A DNA stretch of 64,000 bases, taken from the NCBI GenBank assembly GCA_951217055.1, contig OX578278.1, positions 32,191,105 through 32,255,104 on the forward strand, written 5' to 3'. The notes under the pieces were generated by a model that ran no database searches, was not told where the DNA came from, and worked only from the letters and a program-made list of their open reading frames with translations. Made by a program: the position numbers and the translations under genes. Positions 48,113 to 59,850 of this stretch are shown piece by piece; the first letter of the stretch is position 1; each line of letters opens with the position of its first letter. This DNA is from Gerris lacustris (taxonomy: Eukaryota > Arthropoda > Insecta > Hemiptera > Gerridae).

Positions 48113-49194
48113 GGCCTCTTTCACACGAGGCAACTTAGTTGATTCAACTAGTTGACTGGTTGACTCTCAACTAGTTGACTGCCCGTGTGAAGACTTTTTC
48201 AGGCCTCTTTCACACGAGGCAACTTTGTTGATTCAACTTCTCTTCCCAACGGAGATTCAGTACGATTTTTGGACCCGAGAAAGCAGGAGTACGTGTACTT
48301 CTTGTGCTTGCTCTTATGCAAGAAGAAGAGAAAAAAATTGTTTGTGCGTAAAGTCTCACGTAAAAAGGGTTTCGTTGGTTTTATGAATAGAAAATTTAAT
48401 AATAGAAAAGTTAATATAAGGGAGGTGGGGCACGCAAAAGGTTGATGTTTTTTACAAAATGACATGAAAAATGAACTAATTTCCACAAGTGGTATATATA
48501 ATTGTAATCAACTCTTCAATACCTTTCATTTTAAACAAAAAAATGTAAACAAAATGTAACAAACCCCCCCCCCCCCCCCAAACCTCCCAAAATGTAAACA
48601 AAAAATCGTAAATTTGAACAGCTGATAATTGTGAGTTCGCTATATTTTTCCTGTGTGCGCCTCAAAACGATCTTTATGACTGGAAAGTTTCAAATATTTA
48701 TCTCTTTTAATTCTAAAGTAATTGCAACCGTTCAGAGTGATAGACGAAACTATAAGGGGTTTTTTTTTTTTTGGTTCTATCACTGAAACCCTAAAAAGGA
48801 GAAAATCTAGTCGAAGAATGTGGGTTCATCCCTGGCTAGAATCGGGAAACGGGCGCTTTCCCACTATTATATCCGAAACTACTAAGCCACGAGGATAAAT
48901 TCTTCAATTTAATTGGAAGAGAAAGTAGAATCCATATCAAACAAGTCCAATTGAATCAACTAAGTTGACTCGTGTGAATGGCCTAATGCCTTGTAGTGTC
49001 TTTTTAGTTAATCAACTAGTTAGGATGAGAAAGGTGAGCGGCACATGTGCCTGGCCTCCTAGTTGCCTGGGCGGACGAGTTGACTCGTGTGAAGGGGTTC
49101 GGGTGATTCCTTAACATTTGCTACCCGGCTACACTCCTTTTCAACCGCCAGTCAACTAGTTGAATCAACTAAGTTGCCTCGTGTGAAAGAGGCC
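48113..49194 (+). mobile_element. PIF/Harbinger-type DNA transposon, internally deleted (1082 bp)
   Basis: TIRs of about 45 bp: GGCCTCTTTCACACGAGGCA on the left mirrors TGCCTCGTGTGAAAGAGGCC on the right. TTA directly flanks both ends (48110-48112, 49195-49197), as expected for this superfamily. Inside, the + strand can be read as LVLALMQEEEKK near 48306 and MWVHPWLE near 48819, matching in order the N-terminal part of Harbinger nucleases (LAL.EEEE... WVHP). The rest of the nuclease is gone. A second TIR-like copy starts at 48203, and a degraded inverted one ends near 48985. Confidence 0.82.
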
Positions 49195-49249
49195 TTAGAT
49201 ATTAAGAAATTCAGTATCACTTTGTATATGAGAAATATTTCTTCTAATT

Positions 49250-49960
49250 TTTCGGCCTAATTCTTTATTTTGTAATTGAATTTTTTTTAATAGTAATTTT
49301 ATTTAGGTGATACGACTTTACAAAAACGCTTTAATCTTTGATTTCCTTAATATCACCTCCCATTATTTTTAATTTATTTAACTAAACAATTTCCTTTAAT
49401 CATTAATGCTTTTATGTTTTCATGTGAATCAATTAAAGTTAGTTATTATTTAAAGAATAAAATAAAATAGATAAGAATTATTAATTAATTTTAATCATAC
49501 CTCATAATATTGTTTTAATACTAAACAAAAATCTTGAAGGTTTAATCTTTTAATTTAACCGCAAAATTAAAATGATTTACTCAGGAAATTATAAAAAAAT
49601 TCATTGGAATAACTTTACTAAAGTTATTTTATAAAGTTTACTTAAGTTTAATTTTATACAGTATTTCAAAATCATGCTCCTAAAACTTGCAAGCTTAATT
49701 ATTTTCTCTGTGGTTTTTCAAAGAAATCAATTATTCAGACAGGGAAGAAAGGAAACACAACTATGCTTTTACGTAAGAAATAACGATAGCAATACACAAG
49801 TTATAGATGTCGAAAGACTTAATTCAAGGTTTGGTCGAACAAGTATTGTATTTAGTGTAATTAAGTTCATATCTCAACTTGTGGCTATATCTAAGAGTTT
49901 AAATGAAGTAAGCATTTTAACTTTGTAAGTTAAGTAAGTGCGATAGTTTCTTACACTATG
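49250..49960. other. AT-rich spacer with an unsupported 84-codon frame
   Basis: The + frame at 49674-49928 has no recognisable motif or context and is not called as a gene. Confidence 0.35.
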
Positions 49961-49984
49961 TAATTCAATAAAATAATCTATTTT

Positions 49985-50051
49985 TTTTAAAAAAATATAT
50001 AAATATATATATATATTATTATATATATACATAAATATATATATATATTAT

Positions 50052-50095
<44 letters not shown>
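49985..50095. repeat. Interrupted (TA)n / (ATATAAAT) low-complexity repeat
   Basis: Alternating TATATA runs separated by TTATT and ACATAAA. It may mark an old microsatellite. Confidence 0.85.
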
Positions 50096-50097
<2 letters not shown>

Positions 50098-50244
50098 TTG
50101 AATGTTTCCCTTAAAAAAAATTCTGTATACGACAAAATCAAACAAACTTTCTCATATACAACCTAAGGCTGGATTTAAATTCAATAATACCTAATTTATC
50201 AATTATTTTTAAACACATCACACAGGTTCAACAGGTGTTTACTT

Positions 50245-50485
50245 TATACTTTCTCATTTAAAAAGAAAGTATTGTGATGGCGTAAAAATGAGATTTTGCG
50301 AATTTGAAAGATTTACACGCTTTGAGGTTCCATTAAAACAAAAAAGTGTTTTTTAAAACAATATCTGTCTATCGCCTATACAGACGCGTGGTGCCTTCTA
50401 AAATGTGCCCTTTAAATACGAATATAGCCAAATAAATTGTTTCCCGGGAAAAAATCAAGTTATAGAGGTACTGATGAAAATTAAT
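50245..50485 (+). repeat. Family B, forward copy (5' half)
   Basis: TACTTTCTCATTTAAAAAG, AAGTATTGTGATGGCGTAAA, GACGCGTGGTGCC and CCCGGGAAAAAATCAAG. Confidence 0.65.
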
Positions 50486-50549
50486 CTTATTTAGCTGAAA
50501 ATCGAAAAAAGAGAACAACCACTTGTGAACACTTCTTAAATGCGTTTAA

Positions 50550-51115
50550 AATACTCTGCCAATAAGTGTGGCACATATCTTTCTCGCGTTCTATTTTGTG
50601 TGCATTAATGATTTTTATTATAACCTATTATTGTCAAATTTATTTAATTTTCCCCCTTTTTTTAAAACAGTCAAAATGGTTTTGATTCTTTACATTAATT
50701 AAAGTATCAATATAGCTAAATTTAAGGAGCGGAGATGGTTGAAAGTAAGCTGAGAACATCTGCAGGCTACTTTTGACAAACCATCTAAATTTCATTAAAA
50801 TCAGATAACTATTTCTGATGATATAGGTGTAAATAAATGTATGTATTGTGGCATGTGGAAGAGAAACTTATATGGGACCTACAATGGGCTAATTATGACC
50901 TACCATCCAAATTTCAATAAAATCAGATGAGAAGTTTTAAAGATATGTTGGTTTGCAAAAATTGAGCTACTGATAGACAGACATAGAACCAAAATGTTCC
51001 GCATGATCATGATGTCCGAAACGGATTTCTGACTTGGAATTTTTGAAATCGGAGATCTAAAAAATGTTTTTTCTTCGGCACGATCACATAGCTTTCGTTA
51101 CTGAATTAAAATTCA
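50550..51115 (-). repeat. Family E, reverse copy between two inverted family B halves
   Basis: From CTGCCAATAAGTGTGGCACA through GCGGAGATGGTTGAAAGTAA, GACCTACAATGGGCTAATTA and CCGAAACGGATTTCTGAC to CACGATCACATAGCTTTCGT. Confidence 0.72.
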
Positions 51116-51119
51116 GTCT

Positions 51120-51460
51120 TACTTTATATAAGGGCAAGTTTCGTTTGATTTTGTCGTACCAATTTTTAGAATACCTGCTAAATCAGTTTTATTATCTTGA
51201 ACATCTCGGAAAATAGATTTGTATGATTTTCTTCTCCAAACATGTACATGTGTTTCATCTCAATCTGCCCAGTAGTTTTTACTCCTCGCATCAATTACTG
51301 ACTACGCAGACAGATATTTTTAAAAACCACACTTTTGGTCTCAGGGGTCCTCAATACATGTAAATCCATAAAAATCTCAAAAACATTTTTTTCTTTACAT
51401 CTATAAAGAATTTTTCTTTCTTCTCTATATCTATAATCACATAATATATGAGAAAGTAAA
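51120..51460 (-). repeat. Family B, reverse copy
   Basis: TTTCGTTTGATTTTGTCGTA, AATCTGCCCAGTAGTTTTTA, TCAGGGGTCCTCAATACATG and the end TATATGAGAAAGTAAA. With 50245-50485 it forms inverted flanks around the family E copy. Confidence 0.65.
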
Positions 51461-51794
51461 AAGTACAATACCACCAATATATTTATAGAATATATCTAAT
51501 TGTTTTTAAACAAATAAATGTTCCTTCATGAAAATAACAAATTTTGAAGCATACCCTTTGAACTCGATAATTTGCTTCATGATACTAATACTAGCATTAA
51601 TGCAAGGTCAAATAAATTACAATTTTATTTCTCCTAGATGATGGCTCTGTTTTAATATATAATTACCCGTGTGAAGTGTATGCATAATTTATGATGAATG
51701 ACTTGAGAATAATAAATTATAGCACGTTAAAAGGATTTACATGAGCTCATGCTCAATTAAAATTAACATCATTGTATTAATTTTTAAAATAGTC

Positions 51795-52500
51795 TGTCTA
51801 ACTAATGTGGCACATAGCTTCCTCGCGTCCTATCCAGTATACTTTAATGAGGTTTGCATTTACAACTTTTTTAACCCCCCCCCCCCTTTTTTTTAAATTG
51901 ATTAGATTTTTTTATGCTGAGATGGTTGAAATGAATATGAGACCACCTATGAGCTACATTCGACAACCCACTTAAAAAATAGATTACATTCAGAGATACG
52001 AGAGTTAATAAAAATAACTTTTTAAGTATGTGGAATAGAAACTAATGGGTTCCTATACTATAAGCACGGTTTACACGCTCAAGCCATTTGCACAAACTGG
52101 TTTGAGCAAGCCAGTTTGTGCAAATGGCTTGAATGAAATAGACATTCAGTTTGGCTTGCGCAAACTTCATGCCTGTGTTTACACGCAACGATTAACTTGC
52201 ACGAACTGGCTTATACAAGCCAGTTTGTGCAAATAGCTTGAGCGTGTAAACGGGCCTTAAAGGCTGAAACTTATATGGGACCAGCAATAGACTAATTATA
52301 ACATATTACCCAAATTTTAAAAATACACGGACAAGTAGTTTTTGGCGATATGTTAGACCGCAAAAATTGTGGGCAAACCGATAGACTGAGACGGGATCAA
52401 AAATGTTCCCTGAAGTCTCAAACGGAGTTTTATCATACATATGAAGGTTCTTTAGAACGGGATCACATTGTTTCGTGAAATATCCACGTGATTATTTATG
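51795..52500 (-). repeat. Family E, reverse copy split by a MITE
   Basis: CTAATGTGGCACATAGCTTC at the left, ATGAGACCACCTATGAGCTA, then the MITE at 52066-52257, then GCTGAAACTTATATGGGACC and TGTTCCCTGAAGTCTCAAAC. Joining the two sides restores the usual order. Confidence 0.75.
52066..52257. mobile_element. Nested-hairpin MITE, PIF/Harbinger-like (about 192 bp)
   Basis: GCACGGTTTACACGCTCAAG on the left mirrors CTTGAGCGTGTAAACGGGCC on the right. TAA flanks both sides (52063-52065 and 52258-52260). Each end is also its own hairpin: AAGCCATTTGCACAAACTGG mirrors CCAGTTTGTGCAAATGGCTT across a 9-nt loop, and a weaker stem (GAACTGGCTTATACAAGCCA) lies at the right. No coding. Confidence 0.75.
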
Positions 52501-53828
52501 TATAATTTACTTTGAGGCTAACATGACGGTTGAGGATTGAATAAAGACACTTATTTATTTTTGTTTGAAAGATAAAAAAGATAAGCTTTATATTTTATAT
52601 TAAAATTGGAAAACGTCACCGGGAAAACGTAGGAATTCAATAGTTATACAATCTAGTTTAATGATATTTCAAGCTGATTCACTAAAGTTAGCAGGAAATC
52701 AGAAAGTTAACCGCTATTATCGAAGGGAACCGAGTGAAAGCCTAGAATCTGGCAATATTATCTAAAACTCAAGCCTTGAGTTCTCCGCTAGGATTCAATC
52801 ATCTGTCAGATCGTGAAAGTCAAACCGCAACAGATAATGGACCAGGAAAACAGATTATTTTATCAAAATATGACAGTCTACGAAGTTTGATAACGACAAT
52901 CAGGGAATAAAATTAAAATTTTACTTCAATCATTTCTGAGTTAACATCTACTTCTCTATGCCCTATTAAATGAATAATTTCAATAATTGTGCATGATTTT
53001 AATTATAGTTAATTTTCATTTAATTAGTTTGCTTTTCGTTCGTAATACATGATAAGTATTTATAAATTATTCTACTATATTATTGTAGCTTATAACTGCC
53101 TATTCGTAGTATAAGATATGCCTATTCGTAATAATAATAATATTTGGCACAACAGTCCATGACGGGCTTGAGCCTGCCAAAGGGCTTATAAAAGTATGTA
53201 TGCAATGTATGGTGTATGTATGTATGTATGCAATGTATGACACGGGGTTGGCGTGTCCCTACATCGGCTGTATAAAGCTTAGTTAGCTTCTGCAACCGGA
53301 TAAACCTATTCATAAGATATTATTATTTATTATTTGCTAATAACTGTATTCGTCCATCTTATAATTAAGGAGGTAGAAGGTGTTCCAATATTTTACAAAC
53401 GTTCTTGCTTGGTTCTCTAATTTTAAAATAATGTATTGCTGATTTAAATAATCTGTCCATTTTAGATTTTTACTGACATATATATTTGATTGGGGAGAAA
53501 TTGTAAATAGTTTATTAATTTAACATTTACTTTATTCACTCATTTTTTTAAAATTGCTTTATAATCAGCCCAAAACCAGTTAATTTAATGGCAATGCAAT
53601 AAATGGATTATTTTAAAGTTTAGGGTTTAACGTAAAGAAAAGTTTTGTGTTGTAGAATCTCATTGAATAGTGAAGACTCCTGTTTATTCGAAGTTTTATC
53701 AGTGTTTTGGATTATGGTTTTTCTTGGTGTGTAAATCTTACACGACAATGTAATGTGTTATCTAGAAAGTAATATAGGTCAAATTTTATATACATGTACC
53801 TTTCGACAGAATAGTATGGAAGGAAACA
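52501..53828. other. AT-rich spacer with one dispersed-repeat fragment
   Basis: 53155-53310 holds GGCACAACAGTCCATGACGG, GTATG repeats and CGGCTGTATAAAGCTTAG, reminiscent of arthropod retroelement tails. Nothing else was recognised. Confidence 0.35.
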
Positions 53829-54605
53829 TAAGAGAGCAAATCTAGTGTCGCGTTCTGTAAGTAGGACTCCTTTATATGAGCTAATCACATAAGAGAGGAG
53901 TACAACTAGTGTCGCGATTTGTAAGTAGGACTCCCGCGTCCGAGGTAATCCCATAAGAGAGGAGTACAATTAGAGTCGCGATCTGTAAGTATAGGGCTTG
54001 CCATGCGAAACGCAAGTTAAGCAGCATCGAGCCGGGTCAGAAGGTGACCGCAGCTCTATGTTCGATTCCCGGACCAGGCCCCCCGCTCAATGTCCACCCC
54101 GCATTGTTTAAATAAATGGGAAGCTCCTTGAAAGAGTGTTTTAAAGGTTTCGGCCAGGAAACCATGATGATGACACTCCTGGTTGTATTACAATGAAAGG
54201 GGAGTCATGGTTAACGACCATATCTTCACACGAGTGTGAAGATTTCGGTTCCTAACCCGGGTTTGTTCAATGGGGCACCTAAGTGGCCTGCGTCTTCGGG
54301 CGTAAAAGCCCCCCGGGATAAAAAAAAGGACTCCTTTATATGAGCTAATCACATAAGAGAGGAGTAAGATTAGTGTCGCGTTCTGTAAGTAGGACGCCCG
54401 TATCCGAGCTACTCACACAAGAGAGTAAAACAAGAAACAAGTGTCGCGATCTGTAAGTAGGAGTCCCGTATCCGAGCTAATCACATAATAGAGTAAAACT
54501 AGTGTCGCGATCTGTAAGTAGGAGTCCCGTATCCGAGCTAACCACATGAGAGTAAAACTAGTGTCGCGATCTGTAAGTAGGTCTACCGTATCCGAGCTAT
54601 AGTAA
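53829..54605. repeat. Minisatellite, units about 60-70 bp, about seven copies
   Basis: The core GTGTCGCGATCTGTAAGTAG, then a GACTCCCGTATCCGAGCTAA phrase and TCACATAAGAGAG, recurs three times before and four times after the SINE at 53992-54327. The last units are the most regular. Confidence 0.85.
53992..54327 (+). repeat. 5S-rRNA-derived SINE inserted in the minisatellite
   Basis: AAGTTAAGCAGCATCGAGCC (54014-54033), GGGTCAG and GGTGACCGC (54043-54051) match the internal control region of eukaryotic 5S rRNA (box A, intermediate element, box C) with a short deletion before box C. A tRNA-like B box, GTTCGATTCCC (54060-54070), follows. The body ends in GATAAAAAAAA. It is flanked on both sides by units of the same minisatellite. 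Confidence 0.65.
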
Positions 54606-55756
54606 CATAATTAGAGACACTAATTTGCTTACATCTTCCGCATATAGGCACTGATGACAATCCCATAATATATTGGAAGCACATTGCGGGAATAAAATAT
54701 TTGCGAAGGTATAAAATAGTGTCTGGTGAATATATTTAATTTTGTTCTCCACTATAGTGCGAATGTTCTTTAATAGCGTCAGTCTAAGTTTAGTTTAAGC
54801 TGTTCAAGTGAATCTATATTATTTTTGTCTGTAAATAAGACTATAGGAATAATAATAAGGAAGGCTTACAAGCAGAATATTTAGCAGTTTCTAGCTAACA
54901 GTGTCACTCGTTTGGACTTATTTAAATTCATACAACGTGTACTAGACATAACTCATACAATGCACTCATACAGCCACGCTATTCACAACCTCATCAAGTC
55001 TATTGATTATTTTTAAAATACATTATATCCTTAATATGTTACACATATAGTCTTCTATGACAATAAAAACCACGAAGGTAAAAAAATAAAATATAGTTAA
55101 AGAGAGATAGATAAGGAAGATCGATAAATTACTCAATTTGTGTAGACATCAGGTCACCCTTAGTACGTTGTTCGTATGCACTTATCGAAATTATAATTAT
55201 GTAAATACATAAGCCATAAAGTTTAACTCAGAGCTGTTCAAGATTTTCTTTTAATATTGAGCGCTGTAATATCAGAGTTAATTGGCCGGTTGCTTGTAGT
55301 CGCGGTTTCTGTTTCGAATTCACTAATACCATTATGGGGAGTTTGTAGATGTATGTTCACTTCTTACCAAAACTTGTTGTCAAAATTTGAAATATTTTTG
55401 TTGAAAGATATAAATATAATAGTCAGGTTAGACCATGACCGGCACAATAAAAGAATTGTTTAAATGTTTAACAAGGGAGCGATCACAGCCATAGCACTCA
55501 GGGGGTGGGCCGAATAATGTGTTTCTCATAAACGGTGCAACACCAATGAAACTACATATTATGTGGCTTTTCTAAAAACAAAACCATTGACACACAATAG
55601 TTTTGGATTGGGACTATCACAATATAAATATTTTAAAGAAAAAGTTAGTCTGAAATGTTTACTTGTGTCGGAAGGTTAAGGGTTAAAGATAAAAACATTC
55701 AAAGACATATTAAAATTATTCCTACTAAAATAAATAAAAGGTATCTCATTGCAATC
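54606..55756. other. AT-rich spacer, nothing recognised
   Basis: AGGCACTGATGACAATCCC near 54647 resembles part of the hairpin MITE at 13950 (GGCACTGATGATGGCC). The 68-codon + frame at 55257 has no recognised motif. Confidence 0.35.
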
Positions 55757-55954
55757 TCGTTCGCTTGTCCGAACTTTACTCTGGCAAGGAACGCTCCTTG
55801 TCCATCCACCTAGCATCGCCATATAAATGTGTAGCATATACCCATTAAAAAGTATTACTTTAAATGGGGATATTCATTTTTATGGCGATGATGCGGGTGG
55901 ACACGGACACGGAGCGTTCCTTCCCAGAGTAAAAAAGTTCGGACAACGAACTTA
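55757..55954. repeat. Imperfect palindrome, arms about 85-90 bp
   Basis: TTGTCCGAACTTTACTCTGG (55765) mirrors the right side, CCAGAGTAAAAAAGTTCGGA plus CAA (ends 55946). GGAACGCTCC and CATCGCCATA are also mirrored around a centre near 55855. Probably a MITE. No target duplication was resolved. Confidence 0.75.
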
Positions 55955-58180
55955 TCTTATTATGTTAAATGCATAAAAATAACGAATAATAGTAAGACTG
56001 AATATGCACTTGTGTAACGTCGAAAGTAATATTGGAACGTTAATGAGCATCATGGGATTAGGATACATATTCAGTTGGTGGCTTTGGAAAATTATAGTTA
56101 AATAGTGTATTTGATGGGTAGCAAAATAACAATATCGGAAATCAAATTGGTTTCTGATTAATTCTTTGTTTACAAGACAAGAGATAAAAGAGATGTTTTG
56201 AATTCATATGTTGTATGCAACTATTTCAACTGTAACTGTCAACAACAAGGTTTTTGATTTAGTCGAAGTTGTCACAACTGCATTTCGATATTTAACAGCA
56301 ATTTCCTATAAAAAATAAACTCGACTGAGGTGGTAAAACTAGTTTATTGAAATAAGTAATAAAAAAAGTTGTCGGGCTTCATTCAGTGTTTTATAAATAT
56401 ATATTAAGTCTAAGATTTCTGAAGGAAAACAATAAACATTAAAGTTATATTTTATAAAAGTACATTTATATATTTAATTAACTAAAATCCATTTTTTCCT
56501 TGTTTATGCGGTCCCGGATTGGTTAATCTTGAACATACATTTTATTTTATTTACAGATTAAATCTGTTTTATTCCAACGAAGACATCCTTTGTAAGGAAA
56601 ACGTGCTTGAATCTAGATCAAGACATAAATACAAACCAACCAGTTGACATTGGCTTGGGTAACCGCTAGAAATAATCAAGGTACTCAGCTTTGAAGGTTC
56701 CGTTCTTAAGAAAACGAAAGGTACCTCATCTCAACACATGTGTCTTCTCTACCTTCATGCAACCATATTAGGTTTAACAATTTTGCTCAAGGATTTTAAT
56801 ACTTTTTACGAAGAACTCCAGGACAGAATGAAATAAAAATAATTACGACTAAAGTTCGACATCACATCAGTTGCGAATTATATTTCATTCACTAGGTGAG
56901 ATTCGATCTATAAATCGTTTGCCAATTGTGATGGCACATAGCTTCCTCACTTCCTATCACATGACGAACGGTACATTAGTTAAAAATAAAATTTAATTTA
57001 TAAAAAAAATAACAACAATAATTATGATCACATATAACTTAGCACCAACATAGATAGATAGATAACCATTTATTAATACTTTTATAGAGCATTAAGTTTC
57101 TACTTTATTAGAAAAGTAAATATTCATATTGACGTAGGAAAAATGTTTGATGTAGGAAAAAACTATTCTCTCTCCCCAAAAAATGAAGGTTACCCTTTTT
57201 TCCTTTTATCTACACTTCCTTCTTTTCCATGTATCTTTCTCTTTTGTTTACAATATTAAAACATTATACACATACAGATATAGTTTACTTTTGAGTTAAG
57301 AGGTTACAATATAAAAATGAGGTATTCTGTTATCAGTAAAGATAAAGAGGTGACTAAATGAAGATTGTTAAAAAAGAAAAAAGGAAGTTTGTGATAGCTT
57401 TTACATGTTGAGCTAAAATGTAAACATTTAGAATAGTTTTATCATTTGTAAGTCTATAGTGCCGGAATTTCTACGAGGTTTAAATAAGGTTAAGATGTGT
57501 AGGACCTTGACCAATAACCCGAGGTGGATCTATGGGACATGGGATGATTCTACCTTGCCTAATAGTCACTTAAGGAGAGACGAGCTTTTTTTCTATTTAC
57601 ATAACATTCAGTATTACTACATCCATTAGAACCAGATCTCCACGCATGTTATTAAACACACAAAGTTTTCTTTATAGCATGTAACTTTATCCTTTGTAAC
57701 TCAGTAAATCGGTAGATTGAATTTTGGACCATTAATTAAAAGGAAAATAAGATACATATTAAAAATTATAAAAAAAATCATAGATTGGAAAAATGTTCTG
57801 TAAGAAGCATGAGGGATTAAAAAAAAACAAAAAAAAACGACGGAAGAACATTAAAAAAAGCATCAGCTTTTATTAATGGATAATATATAATGGTGACATT
57901 TTTAACACACCAAAGTTAAAATGGTTGCATTCTATTATTATATTATACAATTACTATAAATTATAACATACAACTATTTAAGGTAGCTTTTACGTGGGAG
58001 TGGTTTATAAATGAAAATAAAAAACCACGTAAAATCCTTTTAACTGGCCTTGGGCGCACCTCGAATATAAGGAAAAAATGTAAAATAAAGTAAAATGGTC
58101 TAGTTGGTTGCTGCTTGAATACGCAAAATGATAATAATTTTCAATAGTTGTTATTTTGAATTCATAATAATATTATTGGT
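55955..58180. other. AT-rich spacer
   Basis: 56890-56960 has a family E tail (GTGATGGCACATAGCTTCCT). 57050-57090 has a short GATA run. No gene supported. Confidence 0.35.
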
Positions 58181-59010
58181 TTTATTTAGAGCTGTGGATC
58201 CTTCAGGGTATTTAGAATAAAAACTAAAACCGTTTTTTTGATATAACTTTATTTATTTGATGCAACCTACAATAATTAAAATTCGGATCTCTTATACGAG
58301 TTAATAACTAATTATCCCAGTGTTTTCCGTGTTTTAAACTAATTTAATTATTATTGAACATTTCATCAAAATAAATCATAAAAATAACTTCTCCTCGGTG
58401 GGGAATCAAATACTGGCCTCTCTCCGTCCACGTTTTAAGCTGTTTTCTAAGGAACTAGATTTTCCCCAACTAACTAAATTGGGAATCGAACCCGGCCTCT
58501 GTCCATTCGCGTTTAAAGCTATTTTCTCAGGAACTAGATTTTTCCCGGGAAAACGGCTTATATTGTTAGATTAGTTTTAAAACGGACTACATTTAAATAT
58601 TTTTTAACTAAAATCGTCGAAACCGTTTTCGAGAAATAAATTCTATGTTTTTTCAGAGTTTTTGGGGGTAGCAATCCCGAATTATGGGCTTAAATTTATT
58701 GACCCAGTAGTTCAGGCTCTTTGCGTCTATACAGACGACCGACAGACATTTTTTTAAAAAAAAGACACACTTTTTTGGGCTCAGGGGACTTCAAAATTTG
58801 TAAATCCATCAAAATCGAATTTTCGCGCTATCGCACAATACTTAACAACTTTACTTACTTTTAACAATAAAACTTAAAAAGAAAAACATAATGCTAAGCT
58901 AAGATCTATGATATACCTTGCAAGATCTATGATAAACGTTGCTGATCTTAAAAAAAAATACTGTTTATTTATATTCTTAATACCCAGAAGGATCCACAGC
59001 TCTAAATAAA
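58181..59010. mobile_element. 830-bp element with about 35-bp inverted ends enclosing family B
   Basis: TTTATTTAGAGCTGTGGATC plus CTTCAGGGTATT on the left mirrors AATACCCAGAAG plus GATCCACAGCTCTAAATAAA on the right. 58280-58860 between them is a reverse family B copy that includes a duplicated GGGAATCGAACCC segment. Either family B sits inside a host MITE, or this is its full form. No target duplication was resolved. Confidence 0.65.
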
Positions 59011-59239
59011 GTTTGATCAAAGGTACCACATACAGACAGCCAATTTACATTATTTAGTTAAGTACATTATTAGGTTCCCTGAAGATGAGAAGCCGCTTTA
59101 TATTCCCAATAAATACTAGATAATTTAAAAAAAAGTTATTTTAAAAAGTTTTAAGTTATTAAAAATATTTTTGAGAAATTGGAGCTCAACAGTATAGAGA
59201 TGGATAAAGATGATCGCAACAAACATTATGACAATGATT

Positions 59240-59850
59240 GTCAATATATTTTGCTTCCGAGCTTACCGAAGGTAACGAAAGCTATGTGATCGTTTCGAAG
59301 AACAAAATATTTTAGGTCTTCGATTTCAAAAATTCCAAGAGAGAAATCCGTTTCAGACATCAGGGAACAGTTTTGGTTCCGTATCTGTCTGTCGGTCTGT
59401 CGTTCGATTTTTGCGAACCAACATATCTTAAAAACTACACGTCTGCTTTTAATGAAATTTAGATGATAGGTCATAATTAGCCCATTGTTGGTCCCATATA
59501 AGTTTCAACCTTCTGCGCTTATTTGATTCTCTTCCACATGCGCACTAACATACATCTATTTACACCTATAGCTTCAACAGTACTTATCTGATTTGTATGA
59601 AACTTTTACAGTGTATCGAAAGTAACCCGCAGATATCCCAAGATAAATTTCAACCGTCTGGGCTCTTTAACTTTTGCTAAATTAATACTTCATGTAAAAA
59701 ATTAAAACAATTTTGACAGATTAAAAAACGGGGAAACAATTAAATAAATTAGACAATAATTGCTTGTAAAAAAAAAGCATAAAACCAATACAGTACGTGG
59801 ATAGGATGCGAGGAAGCTATGTGCCACCCTAATTGGCAGTCAATTTTCTA
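59240..59850 (+). repeat. Family E, best full-length copy
   Basis: TTCCGAGCTTACCGAAGGTA, TCCGTTTCAGACATCAGGGA, the GTATCTGTCTGTCGGTCTGT run, ACACGTCTGCTTTTAATGAA, ATTAGCCCATTGTTGGTCCC, TTCCACATGCGCAC, the ATGCGAGGAAGCTATGTGCC block and AATTGGCAG. It has no inverted ends, no poly-A tail and no coding, so its class is unknown. Confidence 0.8.

Noticed and set aside
48199..48486. 95-codon minus-strand frame
   Set aside because: Antisense to the Harbinger transposase remnant and terminal repeat.
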